64,000 nucleotides of DNA from Streptomyces albospinus (lineage in GTDB: Bacteria > Actinomycetota > Actinomycetes > Streptomycetales > Streptomycetaceae), in assembly GCF_014648695.1 (NCBI RefSeq), contig NZ_BMRP01000014.1, forward strand, positions 62,001 through 126,000, in the 5' to 3' direction. A program made the translations under genes and the position numbers. This document shows positions 24,396 to 31,916 of this stretch, one piece after another; within the stretch, counting starts at the first letter, position 1, and every line of letters begins with the position of its first letter. The notes under the pieces were generated by a model. That model worked only from the letters and a program-made list of their open reading frames with translations, did not search any database and was not told the origin of the DNA.

Positions 24396-25070
24396 TCAGC
24401 GCGAGCGCTTGGCCAGCCGCTCGACGTCCAGCAGGATCACGGCGCGCGCCTCCAGGCGCAGCCAGCCGCGGCCCGCGAAGTCCGCGAGCGCCTTGTTGAC
24501 GGTCTCCCGGGAGGCGCCGACCAGCTGGGCCAGCTCCTCCTGCGTCAGGTCGTGTACGACATGGATGCCTTCCTCGGACTGCACGCCGAAGCGGCGCGAC
24601 AGGTCGAGCAGGGCGCGCGCCACGCGGCCCGGCACGTCCGAGAAGACCAGGTCGGACATCTGGTCGTTGGTCTTGCGCAGCCGGCGGGCGACCGCGCGCA
24701 GCAGGGCGGTGGCCACCTCGGGCCGGGCGTTGAGCCAGGGCTGGAGGTCGCCGTGGCCCAGGCCGAGCAGCTTGACCTCCGTGAGGGCGGAGGCGGTGGC
24801 CGTACGGGGGCCCGGGTCGAAGAGCGAGAGCTCACCGATCAGCTCACCGGGGCCGAGCACGGCGAGCATGTTCTCCCGACCGTCAGGGGAGGTGCGGTGC
24901 AGCTTCACCTTGCCCTCGGTGACCACGTAGAGGCGGTCGCCGGGGTCCCCTTCGTGGAACAGGGCGTCGCCGCGGGCGAGCGTGACCTCTCCCATCGAGG
25001 CGCGCAGCTCGGCCGCCTGCTCGTCATCGAGCGCCGCGAAGAGCGGTGCGCGCCGCAGAACGTCGTCCAC
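24396..25070 (-). CDS. crp: cAMP receptor protein Crp (CRP/FNR family)
   Basis: 224 residues, exactly the length I recall for S. coelicolor Crp. The cyclic-nucleotide domain (about 10-120) has FHEGDPGDRLYVV and the phosphate-binding-cassette region GELIGELSLFDPGPRTATA. The DNA-binding domain (about 145-220) has the winged helix-turn-helix LTQEELAQLVGASRETVNKAL. It acts as a global regulator of germination and antibiotic production in Streptomyces (known). The GTG at 25070 has an AGGAGA ribosome-binding site 6-7 bases upstream; the ATG at 25091 lies before it and would add 7 residues. It is divergent from nth. Confidence 0.96.
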   Translation of the reverse strand: MDDVLRRAPLFAALDDEQAAELRASMGEVTLARGDALFHEGDPGDRLYVVTEGKVKLHRTSPDGRENMLAVLGPGELIGELSLFDPGPRTATASALTEVKLLGLGHGDLQPWLNARPEVATALLRAVARRLRKTNDQMSDLVFSDVPGRVARALLDLSRRFGVQSEEGIHVVHDLTQEELAQLVGASRETVNKALADFAGRGWLRLEARAVILLDVERLAKRSR

Positions 25071-25252
25071 GAGATCTCTCCTTGTCGACATGCTCCGGGG
25101 GACTGTGGTCCCCATCATGCCGGAATGCAAAACAGTGCGATCAATCACAAGTTTGCCGGACCCGTGGCCCGAGCCATACGGCAGGGGGCCGATTGGGGTC
25201 ACGAATCTTGGTGATCGGGTCGGATGTCAGTGGGTGGCCTTAGTCTGGCCGA

Positions 25253-26377
25253 GTGTCCAATACGCCGGTGAGAGCAGAGGACTGGGGGGCCGACAGAGTG
25301 AGCGCAGGACGCGATTCCGCTGTGGGCGAACAGTGGCCTGCAGGCGTCTTGAATACAGATAAAAGTAACAAATCGCCCTCCAGGGTGACGACCGGGCGCA
25401 AGCCGGCGAAGCATACGTCCGGCGCGTCGCAACCCGAGGCGAAGGAGGCGGCCGTGAAGGACAGCCCCGCGAAGCCGGCGGCGGCCAGGAAGGCCGCCGC
25501 GAAGAAGACCGCGGCCAAGAAGGCGCCCGCGAAGAAGACGGCAGCCAAGAAGACCGCGGCCAAGAAGGCGGCGGCCACGGCGTCCCCCGCCGGGAAGGCC
25601 GTCGCGCGCAAGCCCGAGTCGCGGGTGGCGATGGTGCGGCGGGCCCGCCGGATCAACCGCGAGCTGGCCGAGCTGTATCCGTACGCCCACCCGGAGCTGG
25701 ACTTCACCAACCCCTTCGAGCTGCTGGTCGCGACGGTCCTCTCCGCGCAGACCACCGACCTGAGGGTCAACCAGACCACCCCGAGGCTGTTCGCCGTCTG
25801 CCCGACGCCCGAGGACATGGCCGCGATCGCCCCGGAGGAGCTGGAGGAGCTGATCCGCCCGACCGGCTTCTTCCGCGCCAAGGCCAAGTCCCTGATCGGC
25901 CTCTCCACCGCGCTGCGCGACCGCTTCGGCGGTGAGGTGCCGGGCCGCCTGGAGGATCTCGTCACGCTCCCCGGCGTCGGCCGCAAGACCGCCAACGTGG
26001 TGCTCGGCAACGCCTTCGGCGTCCCCGGGATCACCGTCGACACGCACTTCGGCCGGCTGGCCCGCCGCTTCGGCTGGACGACCCAGGAGGACCCCGAGAA
26101 GGTCGAGGCCGATGTCGCCGCGATCTTCCCCAAGAGCGAGTGGACGATGCTCTCGCACCGCGTCGTCTTCCACGGCCGCCGCGTCTGCCACTCCCGCAAG
26201 CCCGCCTGCGGGGCCTGCCCCGTCGCCCCGCTGTGCCCCGCGTACGGCGAGGGCGAGACGGACCCGGACAAGGCGAAGAAGCTGCTCAAGTACGAGCTGG
26301 GCGGCCAGCCCGGGCAGCGGCTGAAGCCGCCGGCCGGCTATCCGGGGCAGCCCGCGCCCCCGCTGGCGAGCGCGTAA
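25253..26377 (+). CDS. nth: endonuclease III with lysine-rich N-terminal tail
   Basis: 374 residues. The catalytic part (about 125-340) is a DNA glycosylase/AP lyase: helix-hairpin-helix LPGVGRKTANVVL with catalytic Lys245, Asp263 in VDTHFG (18 residues apart as in E. coli 120/138), and the [4Fe-4S] loop C-x6-C-x2-C-x5-C in CHSRKPACGACPVAPLC. It removes oxidised pyrimidines. About 125 residues precede the enzyme: first a Ser/Asn/Asp stretch whose DNA is relatively AT-rich (25340-25380), then a histone-H1-like block of AAKK/PAKKTAAKK units (about 72-112). This tail probably adds non-specific DNA binding. The GTG at 25253 is the only early start in frame that keeps it whole; a shorter form is possible. 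Confidence 0.94.
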   Translation: MSNTPVRAEDWGADRVSAGRDSAVGEQWPAGVLNTDKSNKSPSRVTTGRKPAKHTSGASQPEAKEAAVKDSPAKPAAARKAAAKKTAAKKAPAKKTAAKKTAAKKAAATASPAGKAVARKPESRVAMVRRARRINRELAELYPYAHPELDFTNPFELLVATVLSAQTTDLRVNQTTPRLFAVCPTPEDMAAIAPEELEELIRPTGFFRAKAKSLIGLSTALRDRFGGEVPGRLEDLVTLPGVGRKTANVVLGNAFGVPGITVDTHFGRLARRFGWTTQEDPEKVEADVAAIFPKSEWTMLSHRVVFHGRRVCHSRKPACGACPVAPLCPAYGEGETDPDKAKKLLKYELGGQPGQRLKPPAGYPGQPAPPLASA

Positions 26378-26461
26378 CGGCGAGCGCCATGCCCGCGGGT
26401 ACCGCGGGGACCGCTTCACGAGGGGACACCGACCATCGACGCGATGCCTGAGGGGGCGCGT

Positions 26462-27166
26462 ATGACGAGTGCACGGGAGCAGTACGGCGAGGCGGCCGGC
26501 CGGGAGGTCACGGTCACGGCCAACGGCCTGCCCGAGTGGCTGGCCCCGGTGGCCCGTGCGGCGGCCACGATCGAGCCGCGCCAGCTCAGCAGGTTTCTGC
26601 CACCGGAGAACGGTGGCCGGCAGTCCGCCGTGCTGATCCTCTTCGGCCACGGCGCCCGCGGCCCGGAGCTGCTCCTGATGGAGCGGGCCGGCACCCTGCG
26701 CTCCCATGCGGGCCAGCCCTCCTTCCCCGGCGGCGCGCTCGACCCGCAGGACGGCGACCCGGAGGGGCACGGTCCGGTGCGGGCGGCGCTGCGGGAGGCC
26801 CAGGAGGAGACCGGCCTCGATCCGTCCGGGGTCCAGGTCTTCGGGGTGCTGCCGCGGCTCTACATCCCGGTCAGCGGCTTCGTCGTGACGCCCGTCCTGG
26901 GCTGGTGGCGTACGCCGAGCCCGGTGGGCGTGGTGGACAGGGCGGAGACCGCGCGGGTCTTCACGGTTCCCGTGGCGGATCTCACGGACCCGGTGCACCG
27001 GGTCACCACGCGCCACCCCAGCGGCCACACCGGCCCGGCTTTTCTCGTCGAGAATGCCCTGGTCTGGGGTTTTACCGCCGGAGTGATCGACCGGATCCTG
27101 CATTACGCGGGCTGGGAGATTGCATGGGACCGCGACAAGCAGGTCCCGCTCGACTGGCGCTCGTGA
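26462..27166 (+). CDS. NUDIX hydrolase, CoA pyrophosphatase type
   Basis: 234 residues. The NuCoA signature (LLMERAGTLRSHAGQPSFPGG) leads directly into the Nudix box GALDPQDGDPEG...AALREAQEETGLDP, with the REXXEE glutamates present. These enzymes split coenzyme A and its derivatives to phosphopantetheine and 3',5'-ADP. It is soluble. The ATG at 26462 follows GAGGGGGC at ideal spacing; ATG 26444 is upstream of that site. It lies downstream of nth and 5 bp upstream of the MarP-type gene, so those two are co-transcribed. Confidence 0.92.
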   Translation: MTSAREQYGEAAGREVTVTANGLPEWLAPVARAAATIEPRQLSRFLPPENGGRQSAVLILFGHGARGPELLLMERAGTLRSHAGQPSFPGGALDPQDGDPEGHGPVRAALREAQEETGLDPSGVQVFGVLPRLYIPVSGFVVTPVLGWWRTPSPVGVVDRAETARVFTVPVADLTDPVHRVTTRHPSGHTGPAFLVENALVWGFTAGVIDRILHYAGWEIAWDRDKQVPLDWRS

Positions 27167-27170
27167 GACG

Positions 27171-28379
27171 GTGTCCGGCGTGAACGTCCTGGACATTCTG
27201 CTGCTGATCGCGGCCGTGTGGTTCGCGATCGTCGGATACCGGCAAGGCTTCGTCGTCGGCATCCTGTCCGTGATCGGCTTCCTCGGGGGCGGCCTGATCG
27301 CGGTGTATCTGCTGCCCGTGATCTGGAACGGGGTCACCGACGACGCCAAACCCGGCACCTTCGCGGCCATCGCGGCGGTCGCCATCGTGATCGTCTGCGC
27401 GTCGGTGGGCCAGGCGCTCACCACCCACCTCGGCAACAAGCTGCGCCGCCACATCACCTGGACACCGGCGCGGGCGCTGGACGCGACCGGCGGCGCGCTG
27501 GTCAACGTCATGGCGATGCTGCTGGTCGCCTGGCTGATCGGCTCCGCCCTTGCCGGTACGTCCCTGCCGACACTCAGCAAGGAGGTCCGCAACTCCAAGG
27601 TGCTGCTGGGCGTCTCCCAGGTCATGCCCCCGCAGGCCAGCACCTGGTTCGCGGACTTCTCCTCGGCGCTCGCGCAGAACGGCTTCCCGCAGGTCTTCAC
27701 GCCGTTCTCCAACGAGCCGATCACCTCCGTCCCGGCGCCCGACCCGCAGCTGGCCAGCGGCGCGGTGGCGGCGGAGGCCAAGCACAGCATCGTCAAGATC
27801 GTCGGCAAGGCGCCCGGCTGCGGCAAGGTCCTGGAGGGCAGCGGCTTCGTGTTCGCGCCGCACCGGGTGATGACCAACGCCCATGTCGTCGGCGGTGTCA
27901 GCGAGCCGAAGGTCCAGGTGGGCGGCGAGGGACTGCCGCTGAACGCCAAGGTCGTGCTCTACGACTGGGAACGCGACATCGCCGTCCTGGACGTCCCGCA
28001 GCTGCGCGCCCCGGAGCTGAAGTTCGCCACCAAGGACGCCGCCACCGGCAACAGCGCCATCGTCGCCGGCTTCCCGGAGAACGGCTCCTACGACGTCCGC
28101 CCGGCCCGGATCCGCGGCCGTATCCAGGCCAACGGCCCGGACATCTACCACCGCGGCACGATCGGCCGCGACGTCTACTCCCTCTACGCCACGGTCCGGC
28201 AGGGCAACTCCGGCGGCCCGCTGCTCACGGCCAAGGGACAGGTCTACGGCGTGGTCTTCGCGAAGTCGCTGGACGACTCGCACACCGGCTATGCGCTGAC
28301 GGCCGACGAGGTCCGCCAGGACATCGCCAAGGGGCGTACGGCGACCCAGCAGGTCGACACCGAGGGCTGCGCGATCTGA
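27171..28379 (+). CDS. MarP-type membrane serine protease (CvpA domain + trypsin-like protease)
   Basis: 402 residues. The N-terminal four membrane helices form a CvpA-like domain (VLDILLLIAAVWFAIVGYRQG is its signature start). A linker leads to a trypsin-like protease outside the membrane, with catalytic His in TNAHVVGG, Asp in ERDIAVLDV and Ser in QGNSGGPLL. Mycobacterial MarP has the same architecture and is needed for acid resistance and peptidoglycan hydrolase processing. Two Cys (GCGKV and EGCAI) could form the MarP disulfide. GTG 27171 and GTG 27180 are both possible starts; both keep the first helix. Confidence 0.92.
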   Translation: MSGVNVLDILLLIAAVWFAIVGYRQGFVVGILSVIGFLGGGLIAVYLLPVIWNGVTDDAKPGTFAAIAAVAIVIVCASVGQALTTHLGNKLRRHITWTPARALDATGGALVNVMAMLLVAWLIGSALAGTSLPTLSKEVRNSKVLLGVSQVMPPQASTWFADFSSALAQNGFPQVFTPFSNEPITSVPAPDPQLASGAVAAEAKHSIVKIVGKAPGCGKVLEGSGFVFAPHRVMTNAHVVGGVSEPKVQVGGEGLPLNAKVVLYDWERDIAVLDVPQLRAPELKFATKDAATGNSAIVAGFPENGSYDVRPARIRGRIQANGPDIYHRGTIGRDVYSLYATVRQGNSGGPLLTAKGQVYGVVFAKSLDDSHTGYALTADEVRQDIAKGRTATQQVDTEGCAI

Positions 28380-28450
28380 GGCCGGGGCCGCGAACCGATC
28401 CGGTGCGGACGGGGCGCGGCCCGGTGCGGGCGGCGCTCGCGCGGCGCGGG

Positions 28451-28648
28451 TCAGCTGCGGGGATGGCGCAGCCGCGCGCTCATCCAGCGTGCTCTGCGGC
28501 GCAGGATGCCCGGGATGCCCATCGGGTGCGCCCGGTCGGGGGACGGACCGGACCTGAGATCCGGGGTGCCCCTGTCCTGAGTGCCCACCGCAGCGGCGCT
28601 GCTGCGGCGGTTGCGTGCCACGTCACGGTAGTCGTGCGTCCAGCCCAT
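28451..28648 (-). CDS. small basic hypothetical protein
   Basis: 65 residues, Arg-rich, MGWTHDYRDVARNRR at the start and MGIPGILRRRARWMSARLRHP at the end. I do not recognise a family, but the composition (amphipathic basic C-terminal helix), a clean ATG and its position in an otherwise empty 430-bp stretch make it more likely real than a shadow. It converges on the MarP-type gene. Two palindromes lie 48-80 bp upstream (separate entry). Confidence 0.55.
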   Translation of the reverse strand: MGWTHDYRDVARNRRSSAAAVGTQDRGTPDLRSGPSPDRAHPMGIPGILRRRARWMSARLRHPRS

Positions 28649-28695
28649 ACCTTCGACTCTGCCCGTGGCCCATGGTCCGTAACCGCGTCGGAGGG

Positions 28696-28727
28696 GGCCA
28701 ATTGGCCTATGCGCGAGGCAATTGGCT
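28696..28727. promoter_or_regulatory. two AATTGG-centred palindromes 21 bp apart
   Basis: GGCCAATTGGCC (28696-28707, a perfect 12-bp palindrome followed by TAT) and the related GGCAATTGGCT (28717-28727) are two helical turns apart. They lie upstream of the small gene starting at 28648. A nearly identical element is found upstream of acs and of the gene at 56227 (see findings). Probably an operator; the protein is unknown. Confidence 0.45.
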
Positions 28728-28814
28728 GTTCGTCAGACGAACGTTCGCAGCGCCCCGGCCGGGTGTTCGCTCAGCGGTGCCCCGCGTCCTGCCCGGCGGA
28801 CCCCGCGGGCGTGG

Positions 28815-29753
28815 TCAGCGGTCCGGTTCCGGGTCCTTCAGCCAGTTGATCAGCTCCGTGGAGAAGGCCACCGGGTCCTCCTCGTGGGGCCAGTGCCCGA
28901 GGCCGTCGAAGAGCCGCCAGCGGTACGGGGCCTCCACGTACTCGCCGGAGCCGGCGGCGCTGCGGGTGCGCATCACGGGGTCCAGCGAGCCGTGCAGATG
29001 CAGGGTCGGGACCCGTACGGGCAGCTTCATCCGGCGGTTGAACTGGATGCCGTCGGGGCGGGCCATCGAGCGGACCATCCAGCGGTACGGCTCGATCGAG
29101 CAGTGCGCCGTCGACGGGATGCACATCGCGCGCTGGTAGACCGCGACCGTGTCGTCCTCCGGGAGCCGGGGGCCGGACCAGTCGCGGATCATCCGGCCGA
29201 CCAGCGCCGCGTCGTCGGCCAGCAGCCGGCGCTCCGGCAGCCAGGGCTGCTGGAAGTTCCAGATGTGCGAACTGCGCGCGCTCTGCCGGAAGTCGGCGAG
29301 CATCGCGGCCCGCCAGCGCCGCGGATGCGGCATCGACGCCACCGCGAGCCGGCGCACCAGCTTGGGCCGCATCACCGCGGCCGTCCAGGCCAGATAGCCG
29401 CCCAGGTCGTGGCCGACGAGCGCGGCGTCCGGCTCGCCGAGCGAGCGGATGACGCCGGTGATGTCGAGCGCGAGGTTCGCCGGGTCGTAGCCGCGCGGGG
29501 TGCGGTCGCTGCCGCCGACGCCGCGCAGGTCCATGGCGACCGCGCGGAAGCCGGCGTCGGCCAGCGCCGGGAGCTGGTGCCGCCAGGCCCACCAGAACTG
29601 CGGGAAGCCGTGCAGCAGCAGCACCAGCGGGCCGTCGCCCATCTCGGCGATGTGGAAGCGCGCGCCGTTGGCCGCGACGTCCCGGTGCGTTACCTCGCGC
29701 CCGCCGGGGACGTCGAGCTGGACGACCGAGGCGGTGCTGTCAGGGGCTGTCAT
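28815..29753 (-). CDS. alpha/beta hydrolase, epoxide-hydrolase-like
   Basis: 312 residues. The oxyanion motif HGFPQFWWAW (about residues 49-58), the nucleophile elbow GHDLGG with Asp instead of Ser (about 113-118), the acid in LDPVM and the base in GLGHWPHEED define the epoxide hydrolase/haloalkane dehalogenase branch of the fold. HGFPQ plus WYxW-type cap residues favour epoxide hydrolase. The natural substrate is unknown. The ATG is 2 bp downstream of the stop of the holin-like gene, so they share a transcript. Confidence 0.9.
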   Translation of the reverse strand: MTAPDSTASVVQLDVPGGREVTHRDVAANGARFHIAEMGDGPLVLLLHGFPQFWWAWRHQLPALADAGFRAVAMDLRGVGGSDRTPRGYDPANLALDITGVIRSLGEPDAALVGHDLGGYLAWTAAVMRPKLVRRLAVASMPHPRRWRAAMLADFRQSARSSHIWNFQQPWLPERRLLADDAALVGRMIRDWSGPRLPEDDTVAVYQRAMCIPSTAHCSIEPYRWMVRSMARPDGIQFNRRMKLPVRVPTLHLHGSLDPVMRTRSAAGSGEYVEAPYRWRLFDGLGHWPHEEDPVAFSTELINWLKDPEPDR

Positions 29754-29755
29754 GA

Positions 29756-30208
29756 CTACGAGCGTGTCACAGACTCCAGGACCTGGTGGTCCGGGAGCTC
29801 TTCGCGCGGGTGCGGCTTGGCCTTCTGGAGGACGGCCGCGGTCTCCTTGGCGGAGGCGATCGACTTCTCCGGCTTCTTGATCTTCTTGAGCTTCGCCAGC
29901 GCGATGAGGATCAGCAGGGCGGCGACGACCAGGAAGGCGCCGCCCACGATCAGGAACGACCAGGCGAGCCCGAGCCCGAGGTTGTGGACGCCGTACGCCG
30001 CCGCGAAACTCAGCACCGGCAGCGCGAACAGCGCCAGTGCGCCCGCCACGATGAACGCGGCACTGCCGATGCCCGCCCGCTTGGCGTCCTGCCGCAGCTC
30101 GGCCTTGGCCAGTGCGATCTCGTCGTGCACCAGCGCGGACATCTCGGCGGTCGCCGTGGCCACCAGCTGCCCGAGGCTGCGGTCCCCACCGTCGTCGGCT
30201 GCGCTCAT
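29756..30208 (-). CDS. holin-superfamily-like membrane protein (actinobacterial, non-phage)
   Basis: 150 residues. An N-terminal amphipathic segment (SLGQLVATATAEMSALVHDEIALAKAEL) is followed by two adjacent membrane helices (IVAGALALFALPVLSFAAAYGVHNL and SFLIVGGAFLVVAALLILIAL) and a Lys-rich tail. This is the pattern of the putative actinobacterial holin superfamily; there are no phage genes around, and similar genes sit beside nhaA and acs in other streptomycetes as I recall. The ATG at 30208 follows GAGGGAG; ATG 30241 is upstream of that site. Function unknown. Confidence 0.88.
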   Translation of the reverse strand: MSAADDGGDRSLGQLVATATAEMSALVHDEIALAKAELRQDAKRAGIGSAAFIVAGALALFALPVLSFAAAYGVHNLGLGLAWSFLIVGGAFLVVAALLILIALAKLKKIKKPEKSIASAKETAAVLQKAKPHPREELPDHQVLESVTRS

Positions 30209-30252
30209 CGCCGTCTCCCTCTTCTCTTCACCTGGATGCAAAGCCTCTCAGA

Positions 30253-31647
30253 TCATGCCGGACCATCGTCCCCGGCGCGGGCGCCGGAGGCCACTTCGGC
30301 CAGGCGGCGGTGCTCCGCGGCCTTCGCTTCGAGGATCGCAGCCATCCGCAGGTGGTACTCGGGCTTGTCGAGTTCGTAGATGTCGGGGATGCCGTCCTGG
30401 TCCTCGTCGCGCTCCTCCTCGTCGCAGAGGCGGCGGTACTTGTTGTTGCGGATCTTGAGGAGGATGCCGGCGAGGAGGGCCGCGAGCAGCGAGCCGATCA
30501 GGACCGATGCCTTGATCTCGTCGGCCAGTGCCGGGTCCTTGGCGAACGCCAGCTCGCCGATGAGCAGGGAGACGGTGAAGCCGATGCCGGCCAGGGAGGC
30601 GACGGCGAAGACGTCCGGCCACCTGAGGTCGGGATTGAGTTCGGCCTTGGTGAAGCGGGCGGTGAACCACGTACCGCCGAATATCCCGCACGCCTTGCCC
30701 ACTATCAGGCCGAGCACCACGCCCAGCGTCTCGGGCCGGGTGAAGACGTCGTGGACCGCGCCGCCGGTTATGGACACACCGGCGGAGAACAGCGCGAAGA
30801 GCGGTACCGCGAGACCGGCCGACAGCGGGCGGACCAGGTGCTCGATGTGCTCGCCGGGCGACTGCGTCTCGCCGTCGCGGCGGTGGCAGCGCAGCATCAG
30901 GCCCATGGTGACGCCGGCGATGGTGGCGTGCACCCCGCTGTTCTCCATGAGGGCCCAGATCACCACGGCGAGCGGGACGTAGACGTACCAGCCGCGGACG
31001 CCCTTGCGCAGCAGCAGGTAGAAGATCGCCAGGCCGACGACGGCGAAGCCGAGCGCCAGGAAATCGATCTTCGAGGTGAAGAAGATCGCGATGATCAGTA
31101 TCGCGAAGAGGTCGTCGACGACGGCGAGGGTGAGCAGGAAGGCGCGCAGCGCGGACGGCAGGGATGTGCCGATGACCGCGAGGACGGCGAGCGCGAAGGC
31201 GATGTCGGTGGCGGTGGGGACCGCCCAGCCCTTGAGGGAGCCGCCGCCGACGGCGTTGACGGTGAAGTAGACGACGGCGGGCGTGGCCATTCCGCAGAGG
31301 GCGGCGATGACGGGGAGGGCGGCGGCCTTGCGGTCGCGCAGCTCGCCGGCGACCAGTTCGCGCTTGAGCTCGATGCCGGCGACGAAGAAGAAGACCGCGA
31401 GCAGGCCGTTGGCGGCCCAGTGCTGGAGCGAGAGGTCCAGGCCGAGCCGGGCCGGGCCGATGTGCAGGCCGCGGACCGCCTCGTAGCTGCCGCCGAGGGT
31501 GTTGGCCCAGATGAGCGCCGCCACGGCGGCGACCAGGAGCAGGACGCCGCCCACGGTCTCGGCGCGCAGCGCATCGGCGATGAAGTTCCGCTCCGGCAGC
31601 GGCATCCGGCCGAGGAATATGGAGCGGCGGTTGCTGGGCGCAGTCAC
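30253..31647 (-). CDS. nhaA: Na+/H+ antiporter NhaA
   Basis: 464 residues with 12 predicted helices. The family hallmark is the unwound helix TATDIAFALAV (about residue 140) and the paired aspartates LAVVDDLFAI (about 170), which bind Na+ or H+. GIELKREL and SLLIGELAF are also conserved. The antiporter exchanges protons for Na+ and sets cytoplasmic pH. About 60 charged residues after the last helix (CDEEERDEDQDGIPDIYELD onwards) extend beyond E. coli NhaA; a DxDxDG-like patch there (DEDQDGIPD) looks like a calcium-binding thrombospondin-3-type motif, in the cytoplasm by topology. GTG start with GGAGG upstream. Confidence 0.95.
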   Translation of the reverse strand: MTAPSNRRSIFLGRMPLPERNFIADALRAETVGGVLLLVAAVAALIWANTLGGSYEAVRGLHIGPARLGLDLSLQHWAANGLLAVFFFVAGIELKRELVAGELRDRKAAALPVIAALCGMATPAVVYFTVNAVGGGSLKGWAVPTATDIAFALAVLAVIGTSLPSALRAFLLTLAVVDDLFAILIIAIFFTSKIDFLALGFAVVGLAIFYLLLRKGVRGWYVYVPLAVVIWALMENSGVHATIAGVTMGLMLRCHRRDGETQSPGEHIEHLVRPLSAGLAVPLFALFSAGVSITGGAVHDVFTRPETLGVVLGLIVGKACGIFGGTWFTARFTKAELNPDLRWPDVFAVASLAGIGFTVSLLIGELAFAKDPALADEIKASVLIGSLLAALLAGILLKIRNNKYRRLCDEEERDEDQDGIPDIYELDKPEYHLRMAAILEAKAAEHRRLAEVASGARAGDDGPA

Positions 31648-31724
31648 GCGGTTGACCTCCGGCAGCTGTGAACGGCAGTAGCAGTTGCCGACCAGACTTC
31701 CCGGCGCACCCAGAGTTTCTTAGC

Positions 31725-31739
31725 GCGTCATTGACGCGG
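31725..31739. promoter_or_regulatory. 15-bp palindrome upstream of nhaA
   Basis: CGCGTCA-T-TGACGCG is a perfect palindrome 78-92 bp upstream of the nhaA start. It lies between nhaA and the acs terminator and could be an operator for a dimeric regulator. No protein is assigned. Confidence 0.4.
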
Positions 31740-31838
31740 TTCCCCACTTTACCGGGCGGGTGCAAGGGGTTGAGGCGTGGGGTTAACTTTACGGGCATTC
31801 CGGGCTTACGGCCGCCGGGAGCGGCACCCCGGAAACGC

Positions 31839-31877
31839 CGGAGGGGGCACCGGCCGCGACGGCCGGTGCCCCCTCCG
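31839..31877 (-). terminator. acs terminator
   Basis: A perfect 17-bp stem (31839-31855 with 31861-31877) and 5-base loop GCGAC, starting 39 bases past the acs stop on the same strand. It insulates nhaA from acs transcription. Confidence 0.85.
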
Positions 31878-31916
31878 TGAGCCCTGCGGCTCCGTGTGCC
31901 GAGCAGCTCAGGCGGC

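Noticed and set aside
29756..30208. Holin-like gene as a sign of a prophage
   Set aside because: No other phage gene is near; the gene belongs to a group common in actinobacterial cores.
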